DNA from: Pseudarthrobacter sp. MM222 | Lineage (GTDB): Bacteria; Actinomycetota; Actinomycetes; Actinomycetales; Micrococcaceae | Length of the DNA: 64,000 bases | Direction of reading: 5' to 3' | Assembly (NCBI RefSeq): GCF_947090775.1 | Contig: NZ_OX352321.1 | Location: 3,162,001-3,226,000 of the forward strand | The notes under the pieces: generated by a model | The model's input: the letters and a program-made list of their open reading frames with translations, nothing else | Told to the model about the DNA's origin: nothing | Databases searched by the model: none | In this document: positions 1 to 9,363 of the stretch, piece by piece | Layout of the letters: each line of letters begins with the position of its first letter | How positions within the stretch are numbered: the first letter of the stretch is position 1 | Made by a program: the position numbers and the translations under genes

Positions 1-940
1 TCTTAAGGGTCTGCACCTGGGCCGCGGCGGACCCGATGTAGCGGACGGTAATTTCGTCCAGTTTCGGTTCCGGGCCCCAGTTGTAGTCCTTGTTCCTGAC
101 CATGGTCAGGGACTGGTCCGGCTCGACCGATCTGACGATGTAGGGACCGTTCGACAGGTACAGCATGGGATCGGCCGGCAACGTCTTGGTATCGAAGCCG
201 GTATTCCACATGTCTGCAATCGCCCGGAGCTGGGCATTGGCGGGCTCCGGTGCCCCGGATTCGCCGCGCGGCGAACGCCTCAGGAGGTCAATGAGGGCGT
301 CGACGTCGTTCAGCCCGGATTTCCTGGCGAGGACGTGGGCCGGGATGTCGATCCCGGGGCCGCCGAAAGCGACCTCCCAGTCGGCGACAGGCTTGGAATA
401 CTTCAGGGTCATGGAGCGGTTGTCCGCGCCTAATTCCGGAAAGTCGGTCGTCGCAGCTCCGCTCCTGTCCCCCGCATAGGAGAAGTAGGACGTTCCGGTA
501 CCGGCTTCCGCGTCGGCGTCGTCGTAGAACCCGGAGAAGGCGGCCCACTGCAACAGCAGATCCGCTGCCGTGACGGGCGTTCCGTCCGACCACTTCACGC
601 CCTCGTTGACCGTGTACTTGACCGTCAGCGGGTTATCCGAGGTCTTTTCCATCCGGCCGAACTTTTCGTTGCGGACGATGTTCAGCTTGTTGTCGATGTA
701 AAAAAAACCGGAGTGGGTGGCGTAGCTGATCTTCGCGTTAATGTCGGTGTTGCCCTGGGCGGTGTTGGGATTGAACGTGCTAAAAGCGTTCACCTCGACC
801 ACTGTTGCCGACCCATCGGACACGCTCGGCGCCACGGCAAGCGTGGGGGTGGCGACCTCGCTGTTGCCTGAGCAGGCACTGAGGACCAGGGCAACAGCCG
901 CCGCCATAACCGCGACCCTTGCAGTCATACGCAAGCGCAT
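1..940 (-). CDS. ABC transporter substrate-binding lipoprotein, SBP family 5 (C-terminus beyond window)
   Basis: This is the N-terminal 313 codons of an extracytoplasmic solute receptor for an oligopeptide/dipeptide-type ABC importer; the rest lies beyond the left edge. Residues 1-23 form a lipoprotein signal ending in the lipobox L-S-A-C, so Cys23 should be lipidated and the protein held on the outer face of the membrane. Family 5 features follow: a segment like VNEGVKWSDGTPVTAAD and, further on, LSNGPYIVRS. The ATG is preceded by GAGGAG about six bases upstream. Transport genes are not in view, so the substrate cannot be told. The family call is secure; the ligand is unknown. Confidence 0.88.
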   Translation of the reverse strand, partial: MRLRMTARVAVMAAAVALVLSACSGNSEVATPTLAVAPSVSDGSATVVEVNAFSTFNPNTAQGNTDINAKISYATHSGFFYIDNKLNIVRNEKFGRMEKTSDNPLTVKYTVNEGVKWSDGTPVTAADLLLQWAAFSGFYDDADAEAGTGTSYFSYAGDRSGAATTDFPELGADNRSMTLKYSKPVADWEVAFGGPGIDIPAHVLARKSGLNDVDALIDLLRRSPRGESGAPEPANAQLRAIADMWNTGFDTKTLPADPMLYLSNGPYIVRSVEPDQSLTMVRNKDYNWGPEPKLDEITVRYIGSAAAQVQTLK

Positions 941-1254
941 CCGGTCTCCTCATTTCCGTTGTTCGGACAATTCAGTGGCGGAAGACATCGGGCAGGCGTC
1001 CCCCTCCCCCGGCAACAGGTGGCTCGTCCCATACGGGATGAAGCCTAACCCGCGTGCCCGGGAAATTGACTTCCCGTCACGTTCGTTATCCAGCTGCAAC
1101 ATTCCGGCGCAGGCCGCCCGGAATTGCATTCCTCAACAATGTGACCGGCGGGTAACTTTCCGCAAAGAAAGTCCTGGAACAAGAACGCCCCCGCCGCACG
1201 CAATTTGCAGTGTCGAGTTGGTCCTATATTACTTTCGGATTGCCGGCAGACCGC
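941..1254. other. Intergenic region upstream of the SBP gene
   Basis: This 314-base stretch lies between the end of the histidine kinase gene and the start of the SBP gene, both on the minus strand. It must hold the SBP promoter, but no clear -35/-10 pair or dyad stands out. Only the GAGGAG ribosome site next to the SBP start is clear. A plus-strand open frame covers it but has no convincing start site or recognisable protein sequence. Confidence 0.4.
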
Positions 1255-2664
1255 TCAGGCGGATGTCCTGAACTTCACGCAGGCGTCCAGGCCCGTAGCG
1301 CCCGTCGCCGGTTCGAGTGTTCTGGGCGCAAGCGCGGCTGTGGCTCCGCTGGCCTGGGCCAGCTGCCGGACGACTGAAAGGCCAAGACCGGTGCCCTCGC
1401 TCCCGGCCGTGCCTCGCCAGAACCGGTTGAAGGCCCGTTGGCAGTCTTCCGGGGAGAGTCCCGGCCCCTCATCCAGCACATGCAGTTCGGTGATGCCGGG
1501 CTGTTCCCCTCGGGCAACCACCAGCTGGACCTGAGACCCTGCCGGGGCGACGGCGAGCGCGTTGTCGATCAGGTTGTCGATAATCTGCTCGGCGGCCCCG
1601 GGCAGGACCAGGATGTGCGCCGCGGGCGGGGCCACCAGACTGATGCGGACCCCGGTCTCCTCGGCAAGGTCATCCCATTGCTCCTTGCGGGTCCGGAGGA
1701 CGTCGGAGAGATTGATTCGGACCGGAGCCAAGGACTGCCCCTCGGCCCTGCTGAGCAGCAGCAGGCCGTCGATGATCCGTTGCAGCCGGTAGGTCTCTTC
1801 CAGGGAAGCCGCCACCATGGTCCTGGCGGCCCCGGGGTCTGTGGGGATGGCGTCGAGGGCGTTCTCGAGCCTGAGCCGCAGTCCCGTGAGCGGCGTGCGG
1901 AGCTGGTGCGAGGCGTCGGAGGCGAAACCCCGTTGTTGCTCGAGGAGGTGTTTCAGCCGGTCTGCCATGCGGTTGAAGGCCGCCGCCAGTGTCCTGAGCT
2001 CGGGCGCGCCGACGCCTTCCTCGGTACGGGTGTCGAGGTTACCGTCCGCCAGCAGCTCGGTGGCAGTCCGCAACTGCTGGAGCCGCCGGGTAACGGCGCG
2101 CGCCATAAAGAAGGCCAGAATGCCTGCAAGCAGCACTGTCGTTGCTGCCACCGACCAGATACTCCGCAGCTGGCCTTCCACCTGATCGGAGACGACGGAC
2201 GCCGGGTAGGACAGCCGGACGGCACCGGAGATACTTTCACCACTGAGCACCGGGACCGAGACGTAGAGCAACTCCTGGCCCAGGCTCTGCGAATACCGCT
2301 GCCCGGCGTTGATCTGCCCGGTCAGTGCGGCGGCAATTTCCGGCCGTGAGCTGTAGACGGATCCGGTGGCCGATTGGTCATCGTCCGAGGTGGCCACGGC
2401 CGTCCCCGCCGCGTCGACTACCACTACCCGGGCGCCGCTGGCCTGGCCGTACCGGCGCACGTCGGCGGCCACCTCGCTTGGAAACGGACCGCCCGCCTTC
2501 AAGGCATCCGCGGACCTGCCGCCCAGTAGGAACGCATCGCGTTCAAGGGACGTGGTGATCCGGTCGCGTTCGACGCGGACGAGGTAGTTGCCCAACGGAA
2601 TGTCCTGCACCAGTACGACAAGGAAGGTGATGAGCATGAAGGCGCCGATCAACCGCCATCTCAT
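1255..2664 (-). CDS. Two-component sensor histidine kinase
   Basis: A 469-residue membrane histidine kinase that should autophosphorylate and pass phosphate to the response regulator encoded just upstream. TM1 spans about residues 5-20, an extracytoplasmic sensor region about 21-168, TM2 about 169-189, then HAMP. The H-box is ASHQLRTPL with the phosphoacceptor at His253. The C-terminal ATPase domain shows the N-box DNLIDNAL, G1 DEGPGLS and G2 GTGLGLS. The chosen ATG overlaps the regulator stop in an ATGA, which implies translational coupling and gives an N-terminus starting at TM1; a longer frame upstream reads through the regulator gene and was not used. The stimulus is not evident. Confidence 0.93.
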   Translation of the reverse strand: MRWRLIGAFMLITFLVVLVQDIPLGNYLVRVERDRITTSLERDAFLLGGRSADALKAGGPFPSEVAADVRRYGQASGARVVVVDAAGTAVATSDDDQSATGSVYSSRPEIAAALTGQINAGQRYSQSLGQELLYVSVPVLSGESISGAVRLSYPASVVSDQVEGQLRSIWSVAATTVLLAGILAFFMARAVTRRLQQLRTATELLADGNLDTRTEEGVGAPELRTLAAAFNRMADRLKHLLEQQRGFASDASHQLRTPLTGLRLRLENALDAIPTDPGAARTMVAASLEETYRLQRIIDGLLLLSRAEGQSLAPVRINLSDVLRTRKEQWDDLAEETGVRISLVAPPAAHILVLPGAAEQIIDNLIDNALAVAPAGSQVQLVVARGEQPGITELHVLDEGPGLSPEDCQRAFNRFWRGTAGSEGTGLGLSVVRQLAQASGATAALAPRTLEPATGATGLDACVKFRTSA

Positions 2665-3359
2665 CCAGGCATCCCGAGCCGGAACCCAATCCCGCGCACG
2701 GCCTCGACCCACCTCGGGTCTCCGAGTTTCCTGCGGATCGCCGCCACGTGGGCGTCGACTGTCTTCGTGGTGCCGTACCAGTCGCCGTCCCACACCGCGG
2801 AGAGGATTTCCCGGCGCTGGAATACCGCCCCCGGATCGGCAGCGAGGTAAGAGAGCAGTTCGAACTCCTTAGCCGTCAGGTGAACCTCGACGCCACCGAG
2901 GAGGACCCGGCGTGAGCGCTGGTTGATGCTGAGGCTGCCTACGCTCACGCTGCCGATCTCCCGGCTGCTGTCGGATCCCCCCTGGCCCTCCGGCGCCCGC
3001 TCTTCGGTGCGGCGGGCCACGGCTCTGATCCGCGCGATGAGTTCCCGCATTCCGAAGGGCTTGACCAGATAGTCGTCGGCGCCCAGTTCCAGGGCCAGCA
3101 CCCTGTCAATCTCTTCATCGCGGGCGCTGACAACAATGATTGGCGTAGCGGTCAGGGCGCGGACGGCACGGCAGACGTCGGTTCCGTCCATGTCCGGCAG
3201 TCCCAGGTCCAGCAGGACGAAATCCGGGCGGGCCGCCCGGACCTCGTCGAGGGCCTGCTTTCCCGTGCCTACGTGCCGGGCTCGAAAACCGGCACGGGTA
3301 AGGCCTTCAAGGACCGCCGCGGCAACTGAGTCGTCATCCTCCACCACCAAGATCTGCAT
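2661..3359 (-). CDS. Two-component response regulator, OmpR family
   Basis: A 232-residue DNA-binding response regulator. The receiver domain (about 1-115) has the acidic pocket E7-D8-D9, phosphoacceptor Asp51 in VLLDLGLPD, and the conserved Lys in LVKPF. The C-terminal winged helix (about 135-230) has the OmpR signature around LTAKEFELLSYL and ends with VRGIGFRL. Start: the ATG giving MQILVVEDDD puts the receiver at the N-terminus; AGGA lies just upstream. It is first in a two-gene operon with the kinase (ATGA overlap). Targets are unknown; the neighbouring exported-protein genes are obvious candidates, by inference only. Confidence 0.93.
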   Translation of the reverse strand: MQILVVEDDDSVAAAVLEGLTRAGFRARHVGTGKQALDEVRAARPDFVLLDLGLPDMDGTDVCRAVRALTATPIIVVSARDEEIDRVLALELGADDYLVKPFGMRELIARIRAVARRTEERAPEGQGGSDSSREIGSVSVGSLSINQRSRRVLLGGVEVHLTAKEFELLSYLAADPGAVFQRREILSAVWDGDWYGTTKTVDAHVAAIRRKLGDPRWVEAVRGIGFRLGMPG

Positions 3360-3508
3360 ATCCTGATTATGTTCCCCGCGGTCTTGCGAATCGTGGCGCC
3401 CTGCCAATGTCCGGGTCAATTCGGCGCTTTCCGTCCACCCGGGCGCTGGCCCGCGGCCCGACCGGGAGCTCCAGGAACCAGTTGAGGCATCCCGGGACAT
3501 GGCCGGGT

Positions 3509-3982
3509 TCAATCGTCGCTTCCCCCGCCACTGCCGCTGCGGCCGCCGTGGCCGCCGCTGTCGTCGCCGGGCTCGGGCGCGTTGCGCAGTCCGCCCTTGT
3601 CGTCGCCCGGTACAACTGGGACCACCGGGACCGGGACCGGAGCCGGAACCGGGACGGGGACGCCGGCGCCGGGCAGAACCGGCACCGGCACGATGCCCTG
3701 ATCAGCCGGCGCGGGGCTTGGAGGTCCACCCGTGTTGTCGCCCGGTCCGGGTGAAGGGGAAGCCGCCGGGGTTGCATCCGGCCCGGCAACGTCCGCAGGG
3801 GTGGGGGCGAGGGTGGCGGCGGGCGTTCCGGCGGCCGAATCCTCCGGCAAAAGGACTCTGTTGGCGTCACCGGTGGTGCCCGTGGTGGAGTTGCTCAGAG
3901 TCTGGGTGTTCACGGCGAGAGCGGCGGATCCGGTGATCAGGACGCCGGCAAAAGAAAGCGCGACCGCTGCTCTTGTTCTCAT
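3509..3982 (-). CDS. Exported proline-rich protein of unknown function
   Basis: About 157 residues. The N-terminus (MRTRAAVALSFAGVLITG) is a signal peptide, with likely cleavage after ALA near residue 23. The mature part is low complexity: Ala/Pro/Thr-rich, then a Pro-Val run (PVPVPAPVPVPVV), then a Gly/Ser/Asp-rich tail. No catalytic motif is visible; such proteins often span or coat the cell wall. A GTG three codons upstream (position 3991) is an alternative start. It lies 150 bases upstream of the response regulator gene on the same strand and is divergent from the exported protein at 4167. The gene looks real because of the signal peptide; the function is not known. Confidence 0.65.
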   Translation of the reverse strand: MRTRAAVALSFAGVLITGSAALAVNTQTLSNSTTGTTGDANRVLLPEDSAAGTPAATLAPTPADVAGPDATPAASPSPGPGDNTGGPPSPAPADQGIVPVPVLPGAGVPVPVPAPVPVPVVPVVPGDDKGGLRNAPEPGDDSGGHGGRSGSGGGSDD

Positions 3983-4166
3983 GTGGTCCACTGTAGGACC
4001 CGTGGGAAGGGATCAGTCGCCCGGAAATCCAAGAACTGTCCAAGATTCTTCCCGTAGTTGTCATTTTTCCGGTCCCGGCAGCAGGGCAACTCATAGTCTG
4101 TTCCCGGTTGACGGGATGGGAACTCCCAGGCGGGGTTCTGCGATGCCGGCCAGCGAGGAGGATCTG

Positions 4167-5189
4167 ATGAACACCATGAGGTACAAACCAAGCCTGAAAT
4201 TCCGGTCAGCGGCAGTCGCCGTCGCCCTGGCAGCCTCAGCTGTCGGGTTCGTCGCTGCGTCCAGCCCCGCGCAGGCAGCCTCCTCGAAAGGTTGTGTGGG
4301 CGGCGGATTCCGAGTCCTGGGGAAGGCCGGCGACTTCAAAGGCACCGTGACCGCGCCCGGGACTCGGTTCCGGGTCCAGGGCAAGTACGTCCAGTTCGAC
4401 GTCGATCCGGCAAACTTCGCCATCCACAACTACGCCTTCACGGGAGCACCCAACGAACTGGATCTCACGGGCGGCCGGCTGACGCCGGTCTTCGCCAGCA
4501 AAATCCCCGATCACCGCGGCCTGACCCTGACCGGTGGCGTGGAGCTTGAGGTCAAGGACTCCGAGGTGCGGCTGATCCGGACGGGCACCGGCGGGCTCTC
4601 CATGTCCATCCAGGCCAAGGATTGTGCCTCCGGCGGACTCTTCCAGATGGAGCCCGAACGCGGCGACGGCACCAGGACGCGGATCGTTCACCGGCTGGCG
4701 GCCAGTGCCTTCTATTTCGACAACTCCAACTTCCGGGCCAAACTCGGGCAGTTCCTCGGCTCCACCTGCACGAGCGTCCGGACCGGACCGCCCAGCCAGT
4801 TCTGCGTCAGGGTGACTCCCCGGGTCAACATCGGCAACGCAGTCTCATCCAAGTTCGTTGTCCGCGACAGCGCACAGGTGGCCACCCGCGTCCGGCAGAC
4901 CGCGTGCGGCCCGGATTTCACCAATGCCCTCGGCCTCGCTGAAACCCGGGACCACTGCGGCGGCATGTCCATCTGGGATGTCGCCAGCGGCGGACGGATG
5001 GGAATGGTGACCGGTGAGGACGCCGTCGAGGTCGCCAACCCGTCCACGGAGTGCGTGCAGGACTGCCAGGCCCAGAACCAGGTGCGGGGCCGCCTTGCTG
5101 TTCTCGGCTTCCCCTTCCCCGTTCCGGCCACGAGCAAACTGACTCCACGCGTTTCGACCACCGGGCTGACCGCGCCGCTGACACGCTGA
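4167..5189 (+). CDS. Exported protein with eight cysteines, unknown function
   Basis: A 340-residue secreted protein. The ATG at 4167 is chosen because GAGGAG ends six bases before it and it opens a Sec signal peptide with a hydrophobic core (AAVAVALAASAVGFVAASS) and cleavage after AQA. The mature chain holds eight cysteines (in KGC, KDC, STC, QFC, TAC, DHC, TEC and QDC), enough for four disulfides. It has no membrane anchor, sortase signal or known active-site motif. It is transcribed away from the proline-rich exported protein and the two-component pair, and is followed 60 bases later by the DoxX gene. I do not recognise the family. Confidence 0.75.
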   Translation: MNTMRYKPSLKFRSAAVAVALAASAVGFVAASSPAQAASSKGCVGGGFRVLGKAGDFKGTVTAPGTRFRVQGKYVQFDVDPANFAIHNYAFTGAPNELDLTGGRLTPVFASKIPDHRGLTLTGGVELEVKDSEVRLIRTGTGGLSMSIQAKDCASGGLFQMEPERGDGTRTRIVHRLAASAFYFDNSNFRAKLGQFLGSTCTSVRTGPPSQFCVRVTPRVNIGNAVSSKFVVRDSAQVATRVRQTACGPDFTNALGLAETRDHCGGMSIWDVASGGRMGMVTGEDAVEVANPSTECVQDCQAQNQVRGRLAVLGFPFPVPATSKLTPRVSTTGLTAPLTR

Positions 5190-5249
5190 CCCGTTTGCCG
5201 GGCCGCGCAAGCATTGACAACCACAGCCGAGCCGAGGGGTGATAGTCCC

Positions 5250-5684
5250 ATGAACCAGTCCACTCTGACCACCACAGCATTGACCATCCTGCGTGTAGTC
5301 GCCGGATTCATCTTCGCCGCCCATGGCTGGCAGAAGTTCAACCAGTTCACCATCGCCGGAACGCAGGCATCTTTCGCGAAAGCGGGTGTCCCGGCACCGG
5401 AAATCGCAGCCCCTGTCATTGCTACGCTCGAGCTGGTGGGCGGCATCGCCTTGATCGTCGGCGTGCTGGCCCGGATTTTCGCGGCCCTGCTCATCCCGGA
5501 CATGCTCGGCGCCCTCGTCCTGGTCCATGCCCCGGCCGGCATCTTCGCCAGCGAGGGTGGGTACGAGCTCGTCCTCATTCTCGCCACCGCCGCATTGGTT
5601 GTGGTCCTCGCAGGGCCGGGCCGCTTCTCACTGGACCATGCCCTGTTCGGACGCAGCGGCTCCCGGCTGAAGGTCCTGGCTTAG
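5250..5684 (+). CDS. DoxX family membrane protein
   Basis: A 144-residue integral membrane protein of the DoxX family. Four hydrophobic segments are visible: about 8-27 (ALTILRVVAGFIFAAHG, with the family's conserved HGWQKF), 50-70, 75-95 and 105-125. The ATG has GAGGGG about 11 bases upstream. DoxX-like proteins are linked in other bacteria to thiosulfate:quinone oxidoreductase and to thiol redox/oxidative-stress complexes; nothing here shows which applies. It follows the exported cysteine-rich protein and may share its transcript. The family call is good, the specific role open. Confidence 0.85.
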   Translation: MNQSTLTTTALTILRVVAGFIFAAHGWQKFNQFTIAGTQASFAKAGVPAPEIAAPVIATLELVGGIALIVGVLARIFAALLIPDMLGALVLVHAPAGIFASEGGYELVLILATAALVVVLAGPGRFSLDHALFGRSGSRLKVLA

Positions 5685-5705
5685 CCGCTGCCAGAAGAGA
5701 CGACG

Positions 5706-5742
5706 ACGGCGGCCGCGCACCCGGGTGCGTGGCCGCCGCCGT
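5706..5742. terminator. Bidirectional terminator-like hairpin
   Basis: A strong GC-rich inverted repeat lies between the convergent DoxX and ychF genes. The outer arms ACGGCGGC / GCCGCCGT and inner arms GCGCACCC / GGGTGCGT surround a very short loop. No U-run follows, as is usual in high-GC actinobacteria. Confidence 0.6.
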
Positions 5743-5763
5743 TCAGTAACGGGTTCGTCCGTA

Positions 5764-6849
5764 CTAGACGTTGAAGCGGAACTCTACGACGTCGCCGTCG
5801 GCCATGACGTATTCCTTGCCTTCGATCCGGACCTTGCCGCGGGCCTTGGCCTCGGACATCGAGCCCGCCTCGATCAGGTCATCGAAGGAAACCACCTCGG
5901 CCTTGATGAAGCCGCGCTGGAAGTCGGAGTGGATCACACCCGCCGCCTGCGGGGCGGTGTCCCCCTGGTGGATGGTCCACGCGCGGGTCTCCTTGGGTCC
6001 TGCCGTGAGGTACGTCTGGAGTCCGAGGGTGTGGAACCCGACGCGCGCCAGCTGGTCGAGGCCGGATTCGTCCTGGCCGTTCATTTCCAGCATCTCGCGG
6101 GCTTCCTCCTCGTCCAGTTCGACGAGGTCGGATTCGAGCTTTGCATCGAGGAAGATGGCGTCGGCCGGGGCAACCATGGCCCGCAGTTCTTCCTGCTTTT
6201 CCGGGTTGCCGAGGATTCCCTCATCGGCGTTGAAGACATAGATGAAGGGCTTGGCGGTTAGGAGGCTGAGCTCCTTGAGGTGCCCCATCTCCAGCTTGTC
6301 GCTCTTGACTGAGGCGAAGATGGTGTCGCCGCGCTCCAGTACCGCCTGCGCCGCCTTGATGGCAGCGAGCTCGGCGGCCTCGCGCTTCTTGATCTTGACT
6401 TCTTTTTCGATCCGGGGAATCGCGTTTTCGATCGTCTGGAGGTCGGCCAGGATCAGCTCGGTGTTGATGGTCTCCATGTCCGAGCGGGGATTCACCTTGC
6501 CGTCCACGTGGATGACGTCGGGGTCGTCGAACACCCGGACCACCTGGACGATTGCCTCGGCCTCACGGATGTTCGCGAGGAACTTGTTTCCCAGGCCTTC
6601 ACCCTCCGAGGCGCCTTTGACGATCCCGGCGATGTCCACGAAGGACACGGGAGCGGGCAGCAGCCGGGCTGAGCCGAAGATGCTGGCGAGCTTTGCAAGC
6701 CGGGGGTCGGGCAGGTTCACGACGCCGACGTTGGGCTCGATCGTGGCGAACGGGTAGTTCGCTGCGAGCACCTGGTTGCGGGTCAGTGCGTTGAAAAGAG
6801 TTGATTTGCCGACGTTGGGCAGTCCGACGATGCCGATAGTAAGAGCCAC
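5764..6849 (-). CDS. ychF: Redox-regulated ribosome-binding ATPase YchF (OBG family)
   Basis: 361 residues, the usual YchF length. YchF/Ola1 is a ribosome-associated P-loop NTPase of the Obg family that prefers ATP. The P-loop is GLPNVGKST near the N-terminus, switch II is DIAGIVKGA, and a TGS domain closes the C-terminus (FIKAEVVSFDDL and YVMADGDVVEFRFNV). The GTG start at 6849 is preferred because it yields the family N-terminus M-A-L-T-I-G-I-V-G; an in-frame ATG at 6855 adds two residues. Neither has a strong ribosome site. It is divergent from rmuC. Confidence 0.95.
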   Translation of the reverse strand: MALTIGIVGLPNVGKSTLFNALTRNQVLAANYPFATIEPNVGVVNLPDPRLAKLASIFGSARLLPAPVSFVDIAGIVKGASEGEGLGNKFLANIREAEAIVQVVRVFDDPDVIHVDGKVNPRSDMETINTELILADLQTIENAIPRIEKEVKIKKREAAELAAIKAAQAVLERGDTIFASVKSDKLEMGHLKELSLLTAKPFIYVFNADEGILGNPEKQEELRAMVAPADAIFLDAKLESDLVELDEEEAREMLEMNGQDESGLDQLARVGFHTLGLQTYLTAGPKETRAWTIHQGDTAPQAAGVIHSDFQRGFIKAEVVSFDDLIEAGSMSEAKARGKVRIEGKEYVMADGDVVEFRFNV

Positions 6850-6967
6850 GAGCATAGATTCTACCCGCTGAAGCTGGGGATCCTCGCGGGGTCCCTCCAC
6901 GCGGGGGGGCAGTCCGTTGCCGTGCGTCGGCGCTAAAACTGTCAGAGGAGCGTGCCAAAGTGAAGCT

Positions 6968-8188
6968 ATGGATGCTTTTGCACTGATTCTCGCCCTGCTC
7001 ATGTTGCTCGTGGGCGCCGTTGCCGGCGCCGTTGCCGCCTACGTGTTCCTCCGCCGCCGTTATCAGGCCGTCGAACAGGACTTCGACGGCGTCTCGGCCC
7101 GGCTTTCCGAGGTGAACGCCCAGTTTGCGGCGGCCGACGCCGAGAGGCGCCTTCTCGCGGCGCAGAACCGGGAGCTCGGCGAATCTAGGACCCAGGATGG
7201 CAGTGTGCTGCGCGCGCTGGCCCCGGTGGCGGAGAAGCTCACGGCGGTGCAGCAGCAGGTTTCCCTGCTGGAGCGGGACCGGCTGGAGCAGTATGGGCAG
7301 TTGGCCCAGCAGTTGCAGGAAGCCCGGCTCTCGGACGAGCAGTTGTTGCGCTCGACGCACGCCCTGGAGTCGGCGTTGCGGTCCAACAGCGCCCGGGGCC
7401 AGTGGGGCGAAGTCCAGTTGCGCCGCGTCGTTGAAGCGGCCGGGATGCTGCGGCATGTCGATTTCCATGAACAGCTGCACAGCGCAGCCACGGACAGCAG
7501 CGTCCGGCCGGACCTCGTCGTGCAGCTTCCCGGGGCGAAGCAGCTGGTGGTGGACGCCAAAGTTCCGCTGGCCGCGTATCTGGAGGCCCAGGAGCTCGGT
7601 GCCGCCGGGCAGCGCACCGCGCAGCACGGACCCAACGGGCAGCAGGTTCTGCTCGCGGCCCATGCGAAGGCCCTCAAGACCCACGTGGACGCGCTGAGCA
7701 ACAAGAAGTACTGGGACATCCCGGGCAACTCCCCGGAGCTGGTGGTGTGCTTCCTGCCGGCGGAGTCGATCCTGGCGGCGGCACTATCGGCGGACCCGGC
7801 CTTGCTGGACTATGCGCTGTCGAAGAACGTGGTCCTCGCCTCGCCCGGAACCCTGCTGGCGGTCCTGAAATCGGTCGCGTTCACCTGGCGTCAGGACGTG
7901 CTGACTGACAGCGCCCGGGAACTCTTCGAGCTCGCCCACCAGCTCTATGAGCGGATGGGCACGCTGGGCGAGAACGTCACCAAACTCGGCACTTCGCTGA
8001 AGACCTCGGTGGACCGCTACAACTCCATGGTCGGCACGCTGGAGGCGAGGGTCCTGCCGACGGCCAGGAAGCTTAACTCCCTCGACGCTGCGGGGCTCAC
8101 CACCCCGGTGTCCATCGAGGCCACGCCGCGCTCGGTGGCGGCCCCGGAACTGCAGTCAGCGCACGAAGCCGCGGAGTCCGCCGCCTAG
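6968..8188 (+). CDS. rmuC: DNA recombination protein RmuC family
   Basis: 406 residues. The layout is that of RmuC: one N-terminal membrane segment (about 5-25, [22 protein letters not shown]), a coiled coil (about 30-135, rich in Q, E, L and R), then the conserved nuclease-like core with [26 protein letters not shown] and [10 protein letters not shown]. RmuC proteins limit recombination between short inverted repeats in E. coli; the core resembles restriction-endonuclease folds. The stop overlaps the ispH stop by four bases on the opposite strand. The ATG at 6968 opens the membrane segment; GAGGAG lies farther upstream than ideal. Confidence 0.9.
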   Translation: MDAFALILALLMLLVGAVAGAVAAYVFLRRRYQAVEQDFDGVSARLSEVNAQFAAADAERRLLAAQNRELGESRTQDGSVLRALAPVAEKLTAVQQQVSLLERDRLEQYGQLAQQLQEARLSDEQLLRSTHALESALRSNSARGQWGEVQLRRVVEAAGMLRHVDFHEQLHSAATDSSVRPDLVVQLPGAKQLVVDAKVPLAAYLEAQELGAAGQRTAQHGPNGQQVLLAAHAKALKTHVDALSNKKYWDIPGNSPELVVCFLPAESILAAALSADPALLDYALSKNVVLASPGTLLAVLKSVAFTWRQDVLTDSARELFELAHQLYERMGTLGENVTKLGTSLKTSVDRYNSMVGTLEARVLPTARKLNSLDAAGLTTPVSIEATPRSVAAPELQSAHEAAESAA

Positions 8189-9276
8189 GAGTGCTCTGCC
8201 TTGCGGGAGCCCCGGCCGCCGAGAGCGCGGGTAACGTCGCCGGCCTGCTTGAGGGTGGCACGGAGCTCCTTCGGGAGGGAGAAGAGCAGGTCCTCCTCGG
8301 CCGTGACGACTTCCTCCACTGAGCCGTAGCCGTAGTCGGCCAGCAGCCGCAGCACGTCCTTGACCAGGACTTCCGGAACGGACGCCCCCGAGGTCACGCC
8401 CACGGTGGCAACGCCCTCGAACCAGGCCTCGTCCACCTCGTTGGCGAAGTCGACGCGGTAGGAGGCCTTCGCGCCGTATTCCAGCGCGACCTCCACCAGA
8501 CGGACTGAATTCGAAGAGTTGGCAGACCCGACCACAATCACGAGGTCGGCCTGCGGCGAGATCTTCTTGATGGCCACCTGGCGGTTGGTGGTCGCATAGC
8601 AGATGTCGTCGCTGGGCGGATCCTGCAGGGTGGGGAACCGTTCCTTCAGGAGCCTCACGGTCTCCATGGTCTCATCCACGCTGAGGGTGGTCTGCGAGAG
8701 CCAGATGACCTTCTCGGGGTCCCGCACGGTGACCTTGTCCACCTCGTGCGGGCCGTTGATGATCTGGATGTGCTCTGGCGCTTCACCGGCGGTGCCTTCG
8801 ACTTCCTCATGGCCGTCATGGCCGATCAGCAGAATGTCAAAGTCGTCCTTCGCGAAGCGGACCGCCTCTTTGTGCACCTTGGTCACGAGCGGGCAGGTCG
8901 CATCGATGGTGCGCAGGCCCCGGTCCTCGGCGGACTGGACCACGGCCGGTGAGACGCCGTGGGCCGAGAAGATCACCAGGGCGCCCTCGGGGACCTCGTC
9001 CGTCTCGTCCACGAAGATGGCGCCCTTTTCTTCGAGGGAGCTGACCACGTGCACATTGTGCACGATCTGCTTGCGCACGTAGACAGGAGGGCCGTAGTGC
9101 TCAAGGGCTTTTTCCACGGCGATGACAGCCCGGTCCACTCCGGCGCAGTAGCCGCGCGGGGCTGCCAGCAGCACCCTCTTCGGCCCGGCGACCGGGGCCG
9201 CCGCCAAAACGTCTTCCGGTGTGCGCCGCCGGCGCGGAACGGTTGGCATCGGAATGGAAACAGCGGTGGAGGTCAT
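8185..9276 (-). CDS. ispH: 4-hydroxy-3-methylbut-2-enyl diphosphate reductase
   Basis: 363 residues. IspH is the last enzyme of the MEP isoprenoid pathway, converting HMBPP to IPP and DMAPP with a [4Fe-4S] cluster. The three cluster cysteines are present: Cys44 in [11 protein letters not shown], Cys128 in [11 protein letters not shown] and Cys226 in [11 protein letters not shown]. The substrate-binding histidines are seen in [16 protein letters not shown] and [10 protein letters not shown]. The first 30 residues are a variable extension typical of actinobacterial forms. It is convergent with rmuC with a four-base stop overlap, so the two transcripts have complementary 3' ends. Confidence 0.97.
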   Translation of the reverse strand: MTSTAVSIPMPTVPRRRRTPEDVLAAAPVAGPKRVLLAAPRGYCAGVDRAVIAVEKALEHYGPPVYVRKQIVHNVHVVSSLEEKGAIFVDETDEVPEGALVIFSAHGVSPAVVQSAEDRGLRTIDATCPLVTKVHKEAVRFAKDDFDILLIGHDGHEEVEGTAGEAPEHIQIINGPHEVDKVTVRDPEKVIWLSQTTLSVDETMETVRLLKERFPTLQDPPSDDICYATTNRQVAIKKISPQADLVIVVGSANSSNSVRLVEVALEYGAKASYRVDFANEVDEAWFEGVATVGVTSGASVPEVLVKDVLRLLADYGYGSVEEVVTAEEDLLFSLPKELRATLKQAGDVTRALGGRGSRKAEHS

Positions 9277-9363
9277 CCCTCAATGCTACCGGTGATGGCT
9301 GCCCTGACCTGTTTTGGCTCAGGACCGGCACCAGCAACGTTCCGCCCGCACACCGGACCTACT

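Noticed and set aside
3600..3760. GC-rich Pro-Val codon repeats read as a possible tandem repeat or CRISPR-like array
   Set aside because: It is low-complexity coding sequence of the exported proline-rich protein, without uniform repeat units or spacers.
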